DNA from: Pseudomonas sp. Root71
GTDB lineage: Bacteria > Pseudomonadota > Gammaproteobacteria > Pseudomonadales > Pseudomonadaceae
Assembly (NCBI RefSeq): GCF_001429045.1
Contig: NZ_LMHY01000025.1
Span: forward strand, 254,040 to 318,039
Direction: 5' to 3'
DNA: 64,000 nt
Shown here: positions 16,487-25,944 of the stretch, in pieces
How the letters are laid out: each line of letters begins with the position of its first letter
Numbering within the stretch: the stretch's first letter is position 1
Position numbers and translations under genes: made by a program
Notes under the pieces: model-generated
What the model saw: the letters and a program-made list of their open reading frames with translations, nothing else
Database searches by the model: none
Told to the model about the DNA's origin: nothing

Positions 16487-17842
16487 TCACGCCTGTCGGG
16501 TGCGCCGGGCGATGTCGGCCCATCCCCCCAGCAATCCCCGTAGCTGGCCATCGGCCGTGTAAAACGGCACCGTCCACTGGTAGATATCCCTGACTCCGTC
16601 CTTGAACATCAATTGACGCTCGAAAAAGCGCGTCCTGCGTGAACTCAATTGCGCCATGTACTCGGCATGCAGCAGTTCCGCGGTTTGCCTGGGCATGGCG
16701 TCGACCTCAATCAACTGCCGCCCCTGCATCCGGTCAAAACGCGTCGACAAGGCGTCCTCATAACTTTTGTTGCACATGATCAAGCACCCTTGCAGATCAC
16801 GGACAAACATCGGGTCAGGCATGGCATCCATCAGGGCATGCTGGAAAGCGAGTTGATCGCGCAGATTGCTTTGGGCCTCGACCCGTTGCCTGACCACCAC
16901 CGCCAACCGTCGGTTCCAGAGCAGGGACAACAGACCGAACAGGCCGACCACCAACACGCCCCAGCAAACCCACTGGTCAATCCGCTGCCAGAGGTCAGGC
17001 GCCTGTGGCACGGTAGCGCCGCCGAACCACTTCAGGCGAAGGCCGCGCAACTCCTGTTCAGAAAACGCCTCAAGCGCCTTATTGAGGATACTCAACAGCT
17101 GCGGCTGGCCTTTGCGCAACGTCAGATAATCCGCATCCCATTTACCCGGTACCACAGCCCCGACCTGCAACCGCCCCGACGGAAAAAGCCGGGCGCCGAT
17201 TTCGTTCTCGATGGTGACGTAGGCTTCATCGCTTTCAACCCATGCACGGGCTTCGGCGTGGGTTTTAACCGAACGCAATTCGATGGCTGGATAATCGCGA
17301 CGGATCACCGCTTCCAGTGCATGCCGGGTCGGCAGCACCAGTACCCGCTTCGCCATATCCTCCAGCGTTTGCACCGGCGGTGCCCCGGCCCGCCCGACAA
17401 AGACCCATCCTGCACCGCCGAATGCATGGCTGAAATCGAGAAACGCATTGCGTTCGTCATTCATCGCCAGCGTCGTACTCAAATCCGCAGCGCCGTTTTC
17501 CAGATGGGCCAGCATCTGGTCGGTGGAGAAAGACTCCTGGTAAACGAACTGCAACCCCGTCATCTCACTGATGCGCTTGAGCAGGTCACTGTTCAAGCCC
17601 GTCCATTGGCCTTGTTCATCCTTGAACAGGTACAACGGGTATTCCAGTGCCGTGACCACGACCCGTGGATGGCTGGCCATCCACTGCAACTCCTGGTCAT
17701 CCAGCACGACCATTGAGCGTGCGACAGGCTTTCCACGCTCCTGAATCGACGCAGGGTTCGCCCCGCCCCATTCGGCGATTCCCAGCATGCCGAATAAAAT
17801 CAGCCAGCGCGCGACTGGCTTGAACACACTTGTAAACAGCAT
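16487..17842 (-). CDS. BvgS-like sensor: periplasmic binding domain, membrane span and PAS domain, no kinase
   Basis: 451 residues from MLFTSVFKP (17842); an upstream ATG at 17896 is possible. A signal-type hydrophobic N-terminus is followed by one Venus-flytrap domain of the SBP_bac_3 type (about residues 48-272), a membrane helix (291-310), a short linker and a PAS domain (about 327-447) ending in GGWADIARR. In BvgS/EvgS hybrid kinases the histidine kinase domain begins directly after this segment; here a TGA follows four residues later and no kinase frame continues downstream. It is either a free-standing sensor or a truncated gene. A two-component role is inferred from homology only. Confidence 0.8.
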   Translation of the reverse strand: MLFTSVFKPVARWLILFGMLGIAEWGGANPASIQERGKPVARSMVVLDDQELQWMASHPRVVVTALEYPLYLFKDEQGQWTGLNSDLLKRISEMTGLQFVYQESFSTDQMLAHLENGAADLSTTLAMNDERNAFLDFSHAFGGAGWVFVGRAGAPPVQTLEDMAKRVLVLPTRHALEAVIRRDYPAIELRSVKTHAEARAWVESDEAYVTIENEIGARLFPSGRLQVGAVVPGKWDADYLTLRKGQPQLLSILNKALEAFSEQELRGLRLKWFGGATVPQAPDLWQRIDQWVCWGVLVVGLFGLLSLLWNRRLAVVVRQRVEAQSNLRDQLAFQHALMDAMPDPMFVRDLQGCLIMCNKSYEDALSTRFDRMQGRQLIEVDAMPRQTAELLHAEYMAQLSSRRTRFFERQLMFKDGVRDIYQWTVPFYTADGQLRGLLGGWADIARRTRQA

Positions 17843-17910
17843 TCCCACGTCCTTGGTGATCCATTCGCCTGTCCCTTCGCGGCGATAACACGACAAGTGT
17901 GCATGCAGAA

Positions 17911-17940
17911 ATGAAAAAGCCCGTCAGGAGACGGGCTTCA
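17911..17940 (-). terminator. Terminator after thrC
   Basis: A 9-bp stem aagcccgtc / gacgggctt with a 4-base loop and, on the minus strand, a run of five T's. It ends the hom-thrC transcript 22 bases after the thrC stop. Confidence 0.9.
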
Positions 17941-17961
17941 AAATGTAACAGCGCTGACCGG

Positions 17962-19371
17962 TTACAGGGGCTTGCCACGGTTGCCATGCTTGCTGACAAA
18001 GGCCTGCACGGCCTTCAGGTCATTTGGCAATACGGTGCAACGTTCGTCTCGCTCAAACAAATCAGAAAGATGTACTGGCAGTTCAAGAGCTTTTCCTACA
18101 CCGGCTTTTTCCACCGCGTCCGGGAATTTGACCGGGTGGGCGGTGCCCAGGATCACCATTGGAATGTCCAGGCTGCGACGGCATTCCCGCGCAGCTTTCA
18201 CGCCAATGGCAGTGTGCGGATCCAGCACTTCGCCAGTCTGCTCGTAGACTTCGGCGATGGTTTCGCAGGTTTGCGCGTCATCCACGGCCAGCGAGTCGAA
18301 CAACTTGCGGGCTTCGGTCCAGCGTTCTTGCTCGACGCTGAAACCGCCGCCCTGCTTGAACGAATCCATCAGCCCGGCGATGGCCGCGCCGTTGCGACCG
18401 TGCAGGTCGAACAGCAGGCGTTCGAAGTTCGACGACACCATGATATCCATGGATGGCGACAGCGTGGCGTGCAGGGTTTCCTTGACGTACTGGTTGCCGC
18501 TCATGAAGCGGTGCAGGATGTCGTTGCGGTTGGTGGCGACGATCAACTGGTTGATCGGCAGGCCCATGTTGCGCGCCAGGTAACCGGCGAAGATGTCGCC
18601 GAAGTTGCCGGTCGGCACCGAGAACGACACCGAACGCGCCGGGCCGCCCAGTTGCAGCGCTGCGTGGAAGTAGTAAACGATCTGGGCCATGATCCGCGCC
18701 CAGTTGATCGAGTTCACCGCGACCAGGCGAGTGCCCTTGAGGAAGCCCTGGTCGGCGAAGCTCGCCTTGACCATTTCCTGGCAATCATCGAAGTTACCTT
18801 CGATGGCGATGTTGTGGATGTTCTCACCGAAGATGGTGGTCATCTGCCGACGCTGCACTTCGGACACCCGGTTGTGCGGGTGCAGGATGAAGATGTCGAC
18901 GTTTTCGCAGTGCTTGCAGCCTTCGATGGCGGCCGAACCGGTGTCACCGGAGGTTGCACCGACGATCACCACGCGCTCGCCGCGCTTTTCCAGCACGTAG
19001 TCGAGCAGGCGACCCAGCAGTTGCAGGGCGAAGTCCTTGAACGCCAGGGTCGGGCCGTGGAACAGCTCCAGCACCCATTCGTTGCCGTTCAGCTGACGCA
19101 GCGGCGCAACAGCGCTGTGGGCGAACACGCCGTAGGTTTCTTCAAGAATCTTTTTGAAATCGGCGTCCGGAATGCTGCCGGTGACGAACGGGCGCATGAC
19201 GCGAAAAGCCAGCTCGTGATATGGCAGGCCGGCCCAGGAGGCGATTTCTTCCTGGGTGAAACGTGGCAGGTTTTCCGGGACGTACAGACCGCCGTCGGTG
19301 GCAAGGCCTGCCAGCAGGACGTCTTCGAAATTCAGGGCCGGTGCCTGGCCGCGGGTACTGATGTAACGCAT
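17962..19371 (-). CDS. thrC: Threonine synthase
   Basis: PLP enzyme converting O-phosphohomoserine to threonine, the last step of threonine synthesis. 469 residues from MRYISTRGQ (19371); the upstream ATG at 19413 adds non-homologous residues. The PLP lysine lies in PTLAFKDFALQ near residue 108, GATSGDTGSAA near 137 binds the cofactor phosphate, and VPTGNFGDIFAG lies near 252. It follows hom by 66 bases. Confidence 0.97.
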   Translation of the reverse strand: MRYISTRGQAPALNFEDVLLAGLATDGGLYVPENLPRFTQEEIASWAGLPYHELAFRVMRPFVTGSIPDADFKKILEETYGVFAHSAVAPLRQLNGNEWVLELFHGPTLAFKDFALQLLGRLLDYVLEKRGERVVIVGATSGDTGSAAIEGCKHCENVDIFILHPHNRVSEVQRRQMTTIFGENIHNIAIEGNFDDCQEMVKASFADQGFLKGTRLVAVNSINWARIMAQIVYYFHAALQLGGPARSVSFSVPTGNFGDIFAGYLARNMGLPINQLIVATNRNDILHRFMSGNQYVKETLHATLSPSMDIMVSSNFERLLFDLHGRNGAAIAGLMDSFKQGGGFSVEQERWTEARKLFDSLAVDDAQTCETIAEVYEQTGEVLDPHTAIGVKAARECRRSLDIPMVILGTAHPVKFPDAVEKAGVGKALELPVHLSDLFERDERCTVLPNDLKAVQAFVSKHGNRGKPL

Positions 19372-19437
19372 GACTGACTCCAATGGACAGTGTTCGTAGT
19401 GCCGGGCCCGCAAGCGAGCCCGGTCAACGATATCGGC

Positions 19438-20742
19438 TTAGTTCAGGTGCTCGACACGGATCCGTACAACCGGACCGACCACACCCGCCAAAGCTTCCAG
19501 AGCAGCGATGGCATCGTTGATGTGCTGTTCCAGCACGCGGTGGGTCAGCAGGATCATCGGCACCAGGCCGTCGTGCTCCTCGGCTTCCTTCTGCATGATC
19601 GACTCGATGTTGATGCCGCGCTCCGAGAGGATGCTCGCGACCTGAGCCAATACGCCCGGATGGTCCTTGGCCTGGATACGCAGGTAGTAGGCGCTTTCGC
19701 AGGCTTCGATCGGCAGGATCGGGTGAGCCGACAGCGAGTCCGGCTGGAACGCCAGGTGCGGCACGCGGTTCTCCGGGTCGGAGGTCATGGCGCGGACCAC
19801 GTCCACCAGGTCGGCGATCACCGACGAAGCAGTCGGCTCCATGCCGGCGCCAGCGCCGTAGAACAGGGTCGAACCGGCAGCATCGCCGTTGACCATCACC
19901 GCGTTCATCACGCCGTTGACGTTGGCGATCAGGCGATCGGCCGGGATCAGCGTCGGGTGCACGCGCAGTTCGATACCGGCCGCGGTGCTGCGCGCCACGC
20001 CCAGGTGCTTGATGCGGTAACCCAGCGCTTCGGCGTAGTTCACGTCGGCGGTGGTCAGCTTGGTGATGCCTTCGGTGTAGGCCTTGTCGAATTGCAGCGG
20101 AATACCGAACGCAATCGAAGCCAGGATCGTCAACTTGTGAGCCGCGTCGATACCCTCGACGTCGAAGGTCGGATCGGCTTCGGCGTAACCCAGGGCCTGG
20201 GCTTCGGCCAATACGTCTTCGAAGGTGCGACCCTTCTCGCGCATTTCCGTGAGGATGAAGTTGCCCGTGCCGTTGATGATGCCGGCCACCCAGTTGATGC
20301 GGTTGGCGGACAGGCCTTCGCGGATCGCCTTGATCACCGGGATGCCACCGGCCACCGCCGCTTCGAACGCAACGATCACGCCCTTCTCGCGGGCCTTGGC
20401 GAAAATTTCATTACCGTGAACGGCGATAAGCGCCTTGTTCGCGGTGACCACATGCTTGCCATTCTCGATGGCCTTGAGTACCAGCTCGCGGGCAACGGTG
20501 TAGCCGCCCATCAGCTCTATAACGATGTCGATCTCAGGGTTCGTGGCCACTTCGAAGACATCGTTGGTAATCGCAATACCGGTCGTTTGGAACTGAGGCT
20601 TTGGCGTGCGCATGGCAATTTGTGCCACTTCGATCCCACGCCCGGCACGACGAGCAATTTCCTCGGCGTTGCGCTGAAGTACGTTGAAGGTACCGCCACC
20701 GACGGTTCCTAACCCACAGATGCCTACTTTGACCGGTTTCAC
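19438..20742 (-). CDS. hom: Homoserine dehydrogenase
   Basis: NAD(P)H-dependent reduction of aspartate semialdehyde to homoserine. 434 residues. The Rossmann motif GLGTVGGG starts at residue 9; a GIINGTGNFIL segment follows near 170, and a C-terminal ACT domain (LRIQAKDHPGVLAQVASIL) probably gives threonine feedback control. The start is the GTG at 20742 (then KPVKVGICG), preceded by GGGGAG; the ATG at 20796 lies 54 bases upstream beyond a hairpin. It probably shares a transcript with thrC. Confidence 0.96.
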   Translation of the reverse strand: MKPVKVGICGLGTVGGGTFNVLQRNAEEIARRAGRGIEVAQIAMRTPKPQFQTTGIAITNDVFEVATNPEIDIVIELMGGYTVARELVLKAIENGKHVVTANKALIAVHGNEIFAKAREKGVIVAFEAAVAGGIPVIKAIREGLSANRINWVAGIINGTGNFILTEMREKGRTFEDVLAEAQALGYAEADPTFDVEGIDAAHKLTILASIAFGIPLQFDKAYTEGITKLTTADVNYAEALGYRIKHLGVARSTAAGIELRVHPTLIPADRLIANVNGVMNAVMVNGDAAGSTLFYGAGAGMEPTASSVIADLVDVVRAMTSDPENRVPHLAFQPDSLSAHPILPIEACESAYYLRIQAKDHPGVLAQVASILSERGINIESIMQKEAEEHDGLVPMILLTHRVLEQHINDAIAALEALAGVVGPVVRIRVEHLN

Positions 20743-20756
20743 TGTGAACTCCCCAT

Positions 20757-20785
20757 AAAACGGCCGACTCGAGGCCGGCCGTGAA
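20757..20785 (-). promoter_or_regulatory. Hairpin with U-run just upstream of hom
   Basis: Perfect 7-bp arms acggccg / cggccgt (20760-20766 and 20776-20782). On the minus strand they are followed by TTTTATG and the hom GGGGAG box a few bases later. It could be the dsbC terminator or an attenuator-like element controlling hom. I see no leader peptide rich in threonine or methionine codons. Confidence 0.5.
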
Positions 20786-20875
20786 AACAACCGCATGCTC
20801 GCGGCTCTCTATTGATGGCCCGGCGAATGTCGCTGCCGGACCATGATCGTCAAGGCTCGCCGTGACGATGCGAAT

Positions 20876-21607
20876 TTACTTCGCGCCCAGCGCCAGTTTG
20901 GCGACTTGTGGCGCAGGCTGGTAGCCCGGAATGACCTGACCGTCGGCCAAAACGATGGCCGGTGTGCCATTCACGCCGATCGACTGGCCGAGTGCGAACT
21001 GTTTGGAAACCGGGTTATCGCACTTGGCGGCCTTGATTTCCTTTCCGTCGACCATTTTGTCCATGGCCGCTTTCTTGTCTTTCGAGCACCACACCGCTTG
21101 CAGTTGCTCGTCACCCGGCGAGCCCAGGCCCTGGCGCGGGAACGCGACGTAACGCACTTCGATGCCGCGCTTGTTCAGCTCAGGCACTTCGGCGTGCAGC
21201 TTGTGGCAGTACGGGCAGGTGGTGTCGGTGAATACGGTGATGTGCGACTTGGTTTCGCCAATGGCCGGGTAGACAACGGTTTCGGCAACCGGAATGTTGT
21301 TGATCAGTTTGGAGATGCCCAGGCGCTCGGTCTTCTCGGTCAGGTTGACCGGCTTGCCGTCCTTGAGATCGAACAGGTAGCCCTGGACCACGTACTGGCC
21401 GTCGGCGCTGGCGTACAGCACACGGCTGCCCTTGAGCTTGACTTCGTACAGGCCTGGCAACGGGCTGGCGGTGATGGTCTCTACCGGCACTTCGAGCTGG
21501 AGGTTTTCCAGGCTTTTACGAATGGCTTTGTCGGCCGCGTCATCGGCGACGGCAAAGGTGCTGACCAACGCAATGGCTGCGGCGGCGAAAATCTGGGTCA
21601 GACGCAT
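20876..21607 (-). CDS. dsbC: Thiol:disulfide interchange protein DsbC
   Basis: Periplasmic disulfide isomerase, 243 residues from MRLTQIFAAA (21607), with a signal peptide ending near AVADDAADK. An N-terminal dimerisation domain precedes a thioredoxin fold with active-site CPYC in FTDTTCPYCHK (about residues 118-121), and the structural cis-proline lies in VNGTPAIV. The upstream ATG at 21679 would bury the signal peptide. It lies between xerD and hom, the usual pseudomonad order. Confidence 0.96.
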   Translation of the reverse strand: MRLTQIFAAAAIALVSTFAVADDAADKAIRKSLENLQLEVPVETITASPLPGLYEVKLKGSRVLYASADGQYVVQGYLFDLKDGKPVNLTEKTERLGISKLINNIPVAETVVYPAIGETKSHITVFTDTTCPYCHKLHAEVPELNKRGIEVRYVAFPRQGLGSPGDEQLQAVWCSKDKKAAMDKMVDGKEIKAAKCDNPVSKQFALGQSIGVNGTPAIVLADGQVIPGYQPAPQVAKLALGAK

Positions 21608-21774
21608 GAGAACTCCTGAAGGCGAACATATGGGACGATCAGAACGCCCGTGCCGAAACACCGGGTCATAACCGCCCATCGTGCAAACCGGCCCAGCCTA
21701 TCACATAAGGTCCGCAGGGCCGAATGCACCTGATGCAAGACATTTGTGGCTGCACAATCCCACAGGTTTTTCGG

Positions 21775-22671
21775 TCAACCCCGGGGGTGATGCCTGGCAT
21801 GCAGATCCTGCAAACGCGCTCGGGCAACATGGGTGTAGATCTGCGTCGTCGATAAATCGCTGTGCCCCAGCAGCATCTGCACCACCCGCAGGTCTGCGCC
21901 GTGGTTGAGCAGGTGCGTGGCGAAGGCATGGCGCAAGGTGTGTGGCGACAGCGACTTGCCGATCCCCGCCACCTTGGCCTGGTGCTTGATCCGGTGCCAG
22001 AAGGTCTGGCGGGTCATCTGCTCGCCACGCTGGCTCGGGAACAACACATCGCTGGGACGCCCGCCAAGCAGTTCGCTGCGGGCATCACGCATATAGCGCT
22101 CGACCCAGACAATCGCCTCCTCGCCCATCGGCACCAGCCGCTCCTTGCTGCCCTTGCCCATCACTCGCAACACGCCTTGACGCAAATTGACTTGCTCCAG
22201 GGTGAGGCTGATCAGCTCGGTCACCCGCAAACCACAGGCATACAGCACTTCAAGCATGGCCCGGTCGCGCTGGCCGATGGCCTCGCTCAAATCGGGCGCC
22301 TTCAGCAAGGCTTCCACATCCGCCTCGGACAAGGACTTTGGCAGCGGCCTGCCGAGTTGCGGCATATCAACGCGCAATGTCGGATCGACCGAGATCATCT
22401 TTTCCCGCAGCAGGTAACGATAAAAGCCACGCACCCCCGAGAGAAAGCGCGCAGTGGAACGAGGCTTGTAGTTTTGCTCCAGACGCCAGGCCAGGTGGTC
22501 GAGTATCAACTCGCGCCCGGCATTGACCAGCTCCAGCCCTTTGTCCTGCAGCCAGCCGTTGAACAGCGCCAGGTCACTGCGATAGGCATCGCGGGTGTTA
22601 TCGGAAAGGCCTTTCTCCAGCCACAGGGCATCGAGGAATTGGTCTATCAGCGGGTGATCGATGGCAGGCAT
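21775..22671 (-). CDS. xerD: Site-specific tyrosine recombinase XerD
   Basis: Resolves chromosome dimers at dif together with XerC at the septum, coordinated by FtsK. 298 residues from MPAIDHPLID (22671), the normal length. The catalytic set is visible: Arg in CGLRVTEL, Lys in GKGSKERLVP, HxxR in HTLRHAFATHLL, His in LGHSDLSTT and the nucleophile Tyr in QIYTHV. An ATG five codons upstream is possible. xerD-dsbC-hom-thrC order is standard in Pseudomonas. Confidence 0.97.
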   Translation of the reverse strand: MPAIDHPLIDQFLDALWLEKGLSDNTRDAYRSDLALFNGWLQDKGLELVNAGRELILDHLAWRLEQNYKPRSTARFLSGVRGFYRYLLREKMISVDPTLRVDMPQLGRPLPKSLSEADVEALLKAPDLSEAIGQRDRAMLEVLYACGLRVTELISLTLEQVNLRQGVLRVMGKGSKERLVPMGEEAIVWVERYMRDARSELLGGRPSDVLFPSQRGEQMTRQTFWHRIKHQAKVAGIGKSLSPHTLRHAFATHLLNHGADLRVVQMLLGHSDLSTTQIYTHVARARLQDLHARHHPRG

Positions 22672-22778
22672 GGGCACTCGAATCACGCAACCTTGAGGCC
22701 GCGCGCAAAATTAAAATTGGACATGGAAACGGCCGCTAGTCTTTCATAGGCCGCCATTTCAAGGAACAGGGAGCAGCA

Positions 22779-24590
22779 ATGAGCGAGCAGCAGATTTTAT
22801 TGGCATTTGGCGGGATAGGCGCGGCGGCGCTGCTTTGCCAATGGCTGGCCTGGCGCTTGAAACTGCCGGCGATTCTTTTTCTGCTGTTGGCCGGCATCCT
22901 GGCCGGCCCCGTGCTGCACTTGCTCGACCCGCAGGAAATGTTCGGCCCACTGTTGATGCCGCTGGTGTCCCTGGCGGTGGCGCTGATCCTGTTCGAGGGC
23001 AGCCTGACCCTGCATCTGTCCGAATGGCGCGAAATCGGCAGCGTTGTCCATCGGCTGGTCACCATTGGCGCCCTCTCTACCTGGGTGGTCATTGCTGTCG
23101 CCACTCACTGGCTGCTGGATTTCGACTGGATGCTGGCCATCCTGTTCGGCAGCCTGACCCTGGTGACCGGGCCGACCGTGATCGTACCGATGCTGCGCGT
23201 CGTGCGCCCGAAAGCGTCGATTGCCAACATCCTGCGCTGGGAAGGCATTGCCATCGACCCCATCGGTGCCCTGCTGGCGGTGGTCGTCTATAGCTTCATC
23301 ATCGCCAGCTCCAAAGGTAACGGTCTCGAGGAAAGCCTGCTGACCTTCGGCGGCGTGATTTTGTGCGGCAGCCTGTTCGGTGTTTTGGGTGGCTGGTTGC
23401 TCGGTACACTGATTCGCCGCCAGTGGCTGCCGGAATACCTGCACAACCTGGCAGCGCTCGCGGCAGTCCTGGGTATTTTCATTGGCTCCAATGAAGTCAC
23501 CAACGAATCCGGGTTGCTGGCCGTGACCTTGATGGGCATGTGGCTGGCTAACATGAAAGGCGTGGACGTGCGGCACATCCTGCACTTCAAGGAGAACCTC
23601 AGCGTACTGCTGATCTCCGGCCTGTTCATTCTGCTGGCGGCCCGGCTGGACCTGAACGCCATGATCGGCCTCGGGCCTCTGGTGCTGATTTTGCTGCTGG
23701 TCATTCAGTTCATCGCCCGACCATTGAATGTGCTACTGAGCACGGCGGGCTCCAGCCTGGGTTGGCGCGAGCGAGCGTTGCTGGCGTGGATTGCCCCAAG
23801 GGGCATCGTGGCAGCGGCAGTGTCGGCGATCTTCGCCATTCGCCTGCATGAGGCAGGTCACCAGGGAGCATTGCTGCTGGTGCCGCTCACCTTTGCGGTG
23901 ATCATCGGCACGGTGGTGTTGCAAAGCGCGACGGCACGACCGCTGGCTCGCCTGCTAAAGGTGGCGGAACCGGCACCGAGCGGCTTCCTGATCATCGGCG
24001 CCAACGGACCTGCGCGCACGCTGGGCAAGGCCCTGCAACAATTGGGCAGTCGCGTACTGCTGACGGATTCGAGCTGGGAAAACATTCGCGCAGCGCGGAT
24101 GGAAGGCTTGCCGACCTATTTTGGCAACCCGGCGTCGCAACATGCCGATGCGCACCTGGACCTGGTCGGCCTCGGGCATTTGCTGGCGTTGTCGCCCTCC
24201 GGCGAGATGAACACCCTGGCGCTGATGCGCTTTCGTCATGAGCTGGGCCATCAGCGCATGTTCGGCCTGGCCAGCGGCCAGGAAAACCGCCGCACCGACA
24301 AGCACCGCACCAGCCTGGAACATCGCGGCAATCAACTGGGCAGCGAAGCGCTGACCTACGCCAAGCTCGCCAGTCAACTGAGCCAGGGCGCCGAGTTGTA
24401 CAGCACAACGTTGACGGATGGTTTCAGCTGGGACGACTACCGTGCGTTGCATGGCGAGCGTGCGACCTTGCTGTTCGTGCGCGACGGCAGCGGTTGGGTG
24501 CATGTAGTGACACCGGAAAGCACGATCAAGCCTGCGGCGGGGTGGACGTTGTTGGCGTTGATTCAGCCGGAGACTGTTGGCGCCGGCTAA
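22779..24590 (+). CDS. Cation:proton antiporter, CPA1 (NhaP-like) family
   Basis: 603 residues. The first ~400 form about 12-13 membrane spans with the sodium/proton exchanger fold; LFEGSLTL near residue 70 and GIAIDPIGALLA near 156-166 supply the acidic transport residues. The last ~200 residues form a soluble part, starting with a Rossmann-like GFLIIGANGPARTLG segment similar to TrkA-N domains, so ion exchange may respond to a nucleotide. The transported ion (Na+ or K+) cannot be decided. It is divergent from xerD. Confidence 0.9.
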   Translation: MSEQQILLAFGGIGAAALLCQWLAWRLKLPAILFLLLAGILAGPVLHLLDPQEMFGPLLMPLVSLAVALILFEGSLTLHLSEWREIGSVVHRLVTIGALSTWVVIAVATHWLLDFDWMLAILFGSLTLVTGPTVIVPMLRVVRPKASIANILRWEGIAIDPIGALLAVVVYSFIIASSKGNGLEESLLTFGGVILCGSLFGVLGGWLLGTLIRRQWLPEYLHNLAALAAVLGIFIGSNEVTNESGLLAVTLMGMWLANMKGVDVRHILHFKENLSVLLISGLFILLAARLDLNAMIGLGPLVLILLLVIQFIARPLNVLLSTAGSSLGWRERALLAWIAPRGIVAAAVSAIFAIRLHEAGHQGALLLVPLTFAVIIGTVVLQSATARPLARLLKVAEPAPSGFLIIGANGPARTLGKALQQLGSRVLLTDSSWENIRAARMEGLPTYFGNPASQHADAHLDLVGLGHLLALSPSGEMNTLALMRFRHELGHQRMFGLASGQENRRTDKHRTSLEHRGNQLGSEALTYAKLASQLSQGAELYSTTLTDGFSWDDYRALHGERATLLFVRDGSGWVHVVTPESTIKPAAGWTLLALIQPETVGAG

Positions 24591-24594
24591 AACG

Positions 24595-24688
24595 CATCGC
24601 GAGCAAGCTCGCTCCCACAATGATCTTTGGTGCTCACAGATATTGCATCCACTGAGGATCCACTGTGGGAGCGAGCCTGCTCGCGATG
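24595..24688. repeat. REP inverted pair, GTGGGAGC family
   Basis: Units catcgcgagcaagctcgctc... and its inverted partner ...gcgagcctgctcgcgatg face each other across about 45 bases, immediately after the antiporter stop. Confidence 0.9.
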
Positions 24689-24747
24689 GCCGCGACTCGG
24701 TCTTGCGCCAGGCCGCGAACCGGAGAACTCATTAAATCGAAGACAAC

Positions 24748-24777
24748 AAAAAAGCAGCCCGCAGGCTGCTTTTTTTT
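24748..24777 (-). terminator. Terminator after rplS, possibly bidirectional
   Basis: A 6-bp GC stem (gcagcc / ggctgc) extended by A/T pairs, flanked by six A's and eight T's. On the minus strand it follows the rplS stop after about 17 bases. Confidence 0.9.
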
Positions 24778-24793
24778 GCATCGGAAGCTGGAC

Positions 24794-25144
24794 TTAAGCC
24801 AGTTTTTCCTTGATGCGAGCTGCTTTACCCGACAGGTCACGCAGGTAGTACAGCTTGGCTTTACGTACGTCACCGCGACGCTTGACAGCCATGCTGTCGA
24901 TTTGCGGGGAGTAAGTCTGGAAAGTACGCTCTACGCCAACACCGTTGGAGATTTTACGAACGGTGAATGCACTGTTTACGCCGCGGTTACGCTTGGCGAT
25001 AACAACACCTTCGAACGCTTGCAGACGCGAACGGTCGCCTTCCTTCACTTTCACCTGAACGACAATGGTGTCGCCCGGGGCAAAGGTAGGGATCTCTTTG
25101 GTCATCTGCTCTGCTTCGAGTGCAAGGATGATTTTGTTAGTCAT
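24794..25144 (-). CDS. rplS: 50S ribosomal protein L19
   Basis: 116 residues at the 30S-50S interface. [20 protein letters not shown] and [21 protein letters not shown] are diagnostic for L19. Last gene of rpsP-rimM-trmD-rplS, 46 bases after trmD, followed by a strong terminator. Confidence 0.98.
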
Positions 25145-25189
25145 GCTGTGCTCCTAAGGTAAATCGTCGGATCTACCATCGATACGTTG

Positions 25190-25942
25190 TTAACTATCGT
25201 CCCGCTCGCGGATGTATTCCTCGAGCAGCTTCTTCTCTTCTCCAGAAAGCGAGCGGCTTTCCAGAAGATCGGCGCGTCGTTCAAAGGTCCGACCAAGGGA
25301 CTGCTGTAAACGCCAACGCCGGATGTGCGCGTGATTGCCACTTAGCAATACGTCGGGAACACGCTGATCCGCATACACCTCCGGTCGGGTGTAGTGCGGG
25401 CAATCCAGCAAACCATCCGTAAAGGAATCTTCCTCGGCGGAGTCCGCATGCCCTAAAGCTCCAGGCAGCAGTCGTGTAACCGCATCGATCAGGACCATCG
25501 CCGGCAGCTCGCCGCCAGACAGTACATAGTCGCCAATCGACCACTCTTCATCGACATGAGCATCAATAAAACGCTCGTCAATGCCTTCATAGCGGCCGGC
25601 AATCAGGATCAATGCATCCAGATTCGCCAACTCGCGTACCGCCGACTGAGTCAGTTGACGGCCTTGGGGGGACAGGTAAATTACCTTCGCCGCCTCCCCG
25701 GCTGCTGCCTTGGCCTGAACCAGAGCATCTTCCAGGGGCTTGATCTTCATCACCATGCCCGGACCACCGCCAAACGGGCGATCGTCCACAGTGTGATGTC
25801 GATCCGTCGTGTAGTCTCGCGGATTCCAACAGGTGAGCTGCAAGAGCCCCTGTTTCACCGCCCGACTGGTGATGCCGTACTCGCTGATGGCGGAAAACAT
25901 CTCGGGAAACAGACTGATCACTTCTACGCGCAAGTTAGCCAC
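25190..25942 (-). CDS. trmD: tRNA (guanine-37-N1)-methyltransferase
   Basis: SPOUT-class enzyme making m1G37, which prevents frameshifting at proline and leucine codons. 250 residues from the GTG at 25942, overlapping the rimM tail by 2 bases (rimM stop TAA at 25945-25947 lies just upstream). DRPFGGGPGMVMK near residue 54, IAGRYEGIDERF near 110 and the trefoil-knot segment YVLSGGELPAM near 136-146 are typical. The longer frame starting at 26008 is inside rimM and not family-like. Confidence 0.96.
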   Translation of the reverse strand: MANLRVEVISLFPEMFSAISEYGITSRAVKQGLLQLTCWNPRDYTTDRHHTVDDRPFGGGPGMVMKIKPLEDALVQAKAAAGEAAKVIYLSPQGRQLTQSAVRELANLDALILIAGRYEGIDERFIDAHVDEEWSIGDYVLSGGELPAMVLIDAVTRLLPGALGHADSAEEDSFTDGLLDCPHYTRPEVYADQRVPDVLLSGNHAHIRRWRLQQSLGRTFERRADLLESRSLSGEEKKLLEEYIRERDDS

Positions 25943-25944
25943 GC

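Noticed and set aside
17899..20712. Plus-strand frames of 492 and 440 codons over thrC and hom
   Set aside because: Antisense shadows of two clearly recognised genes; compositions are Val/Gln/Asp/His-rich and unlike any family.
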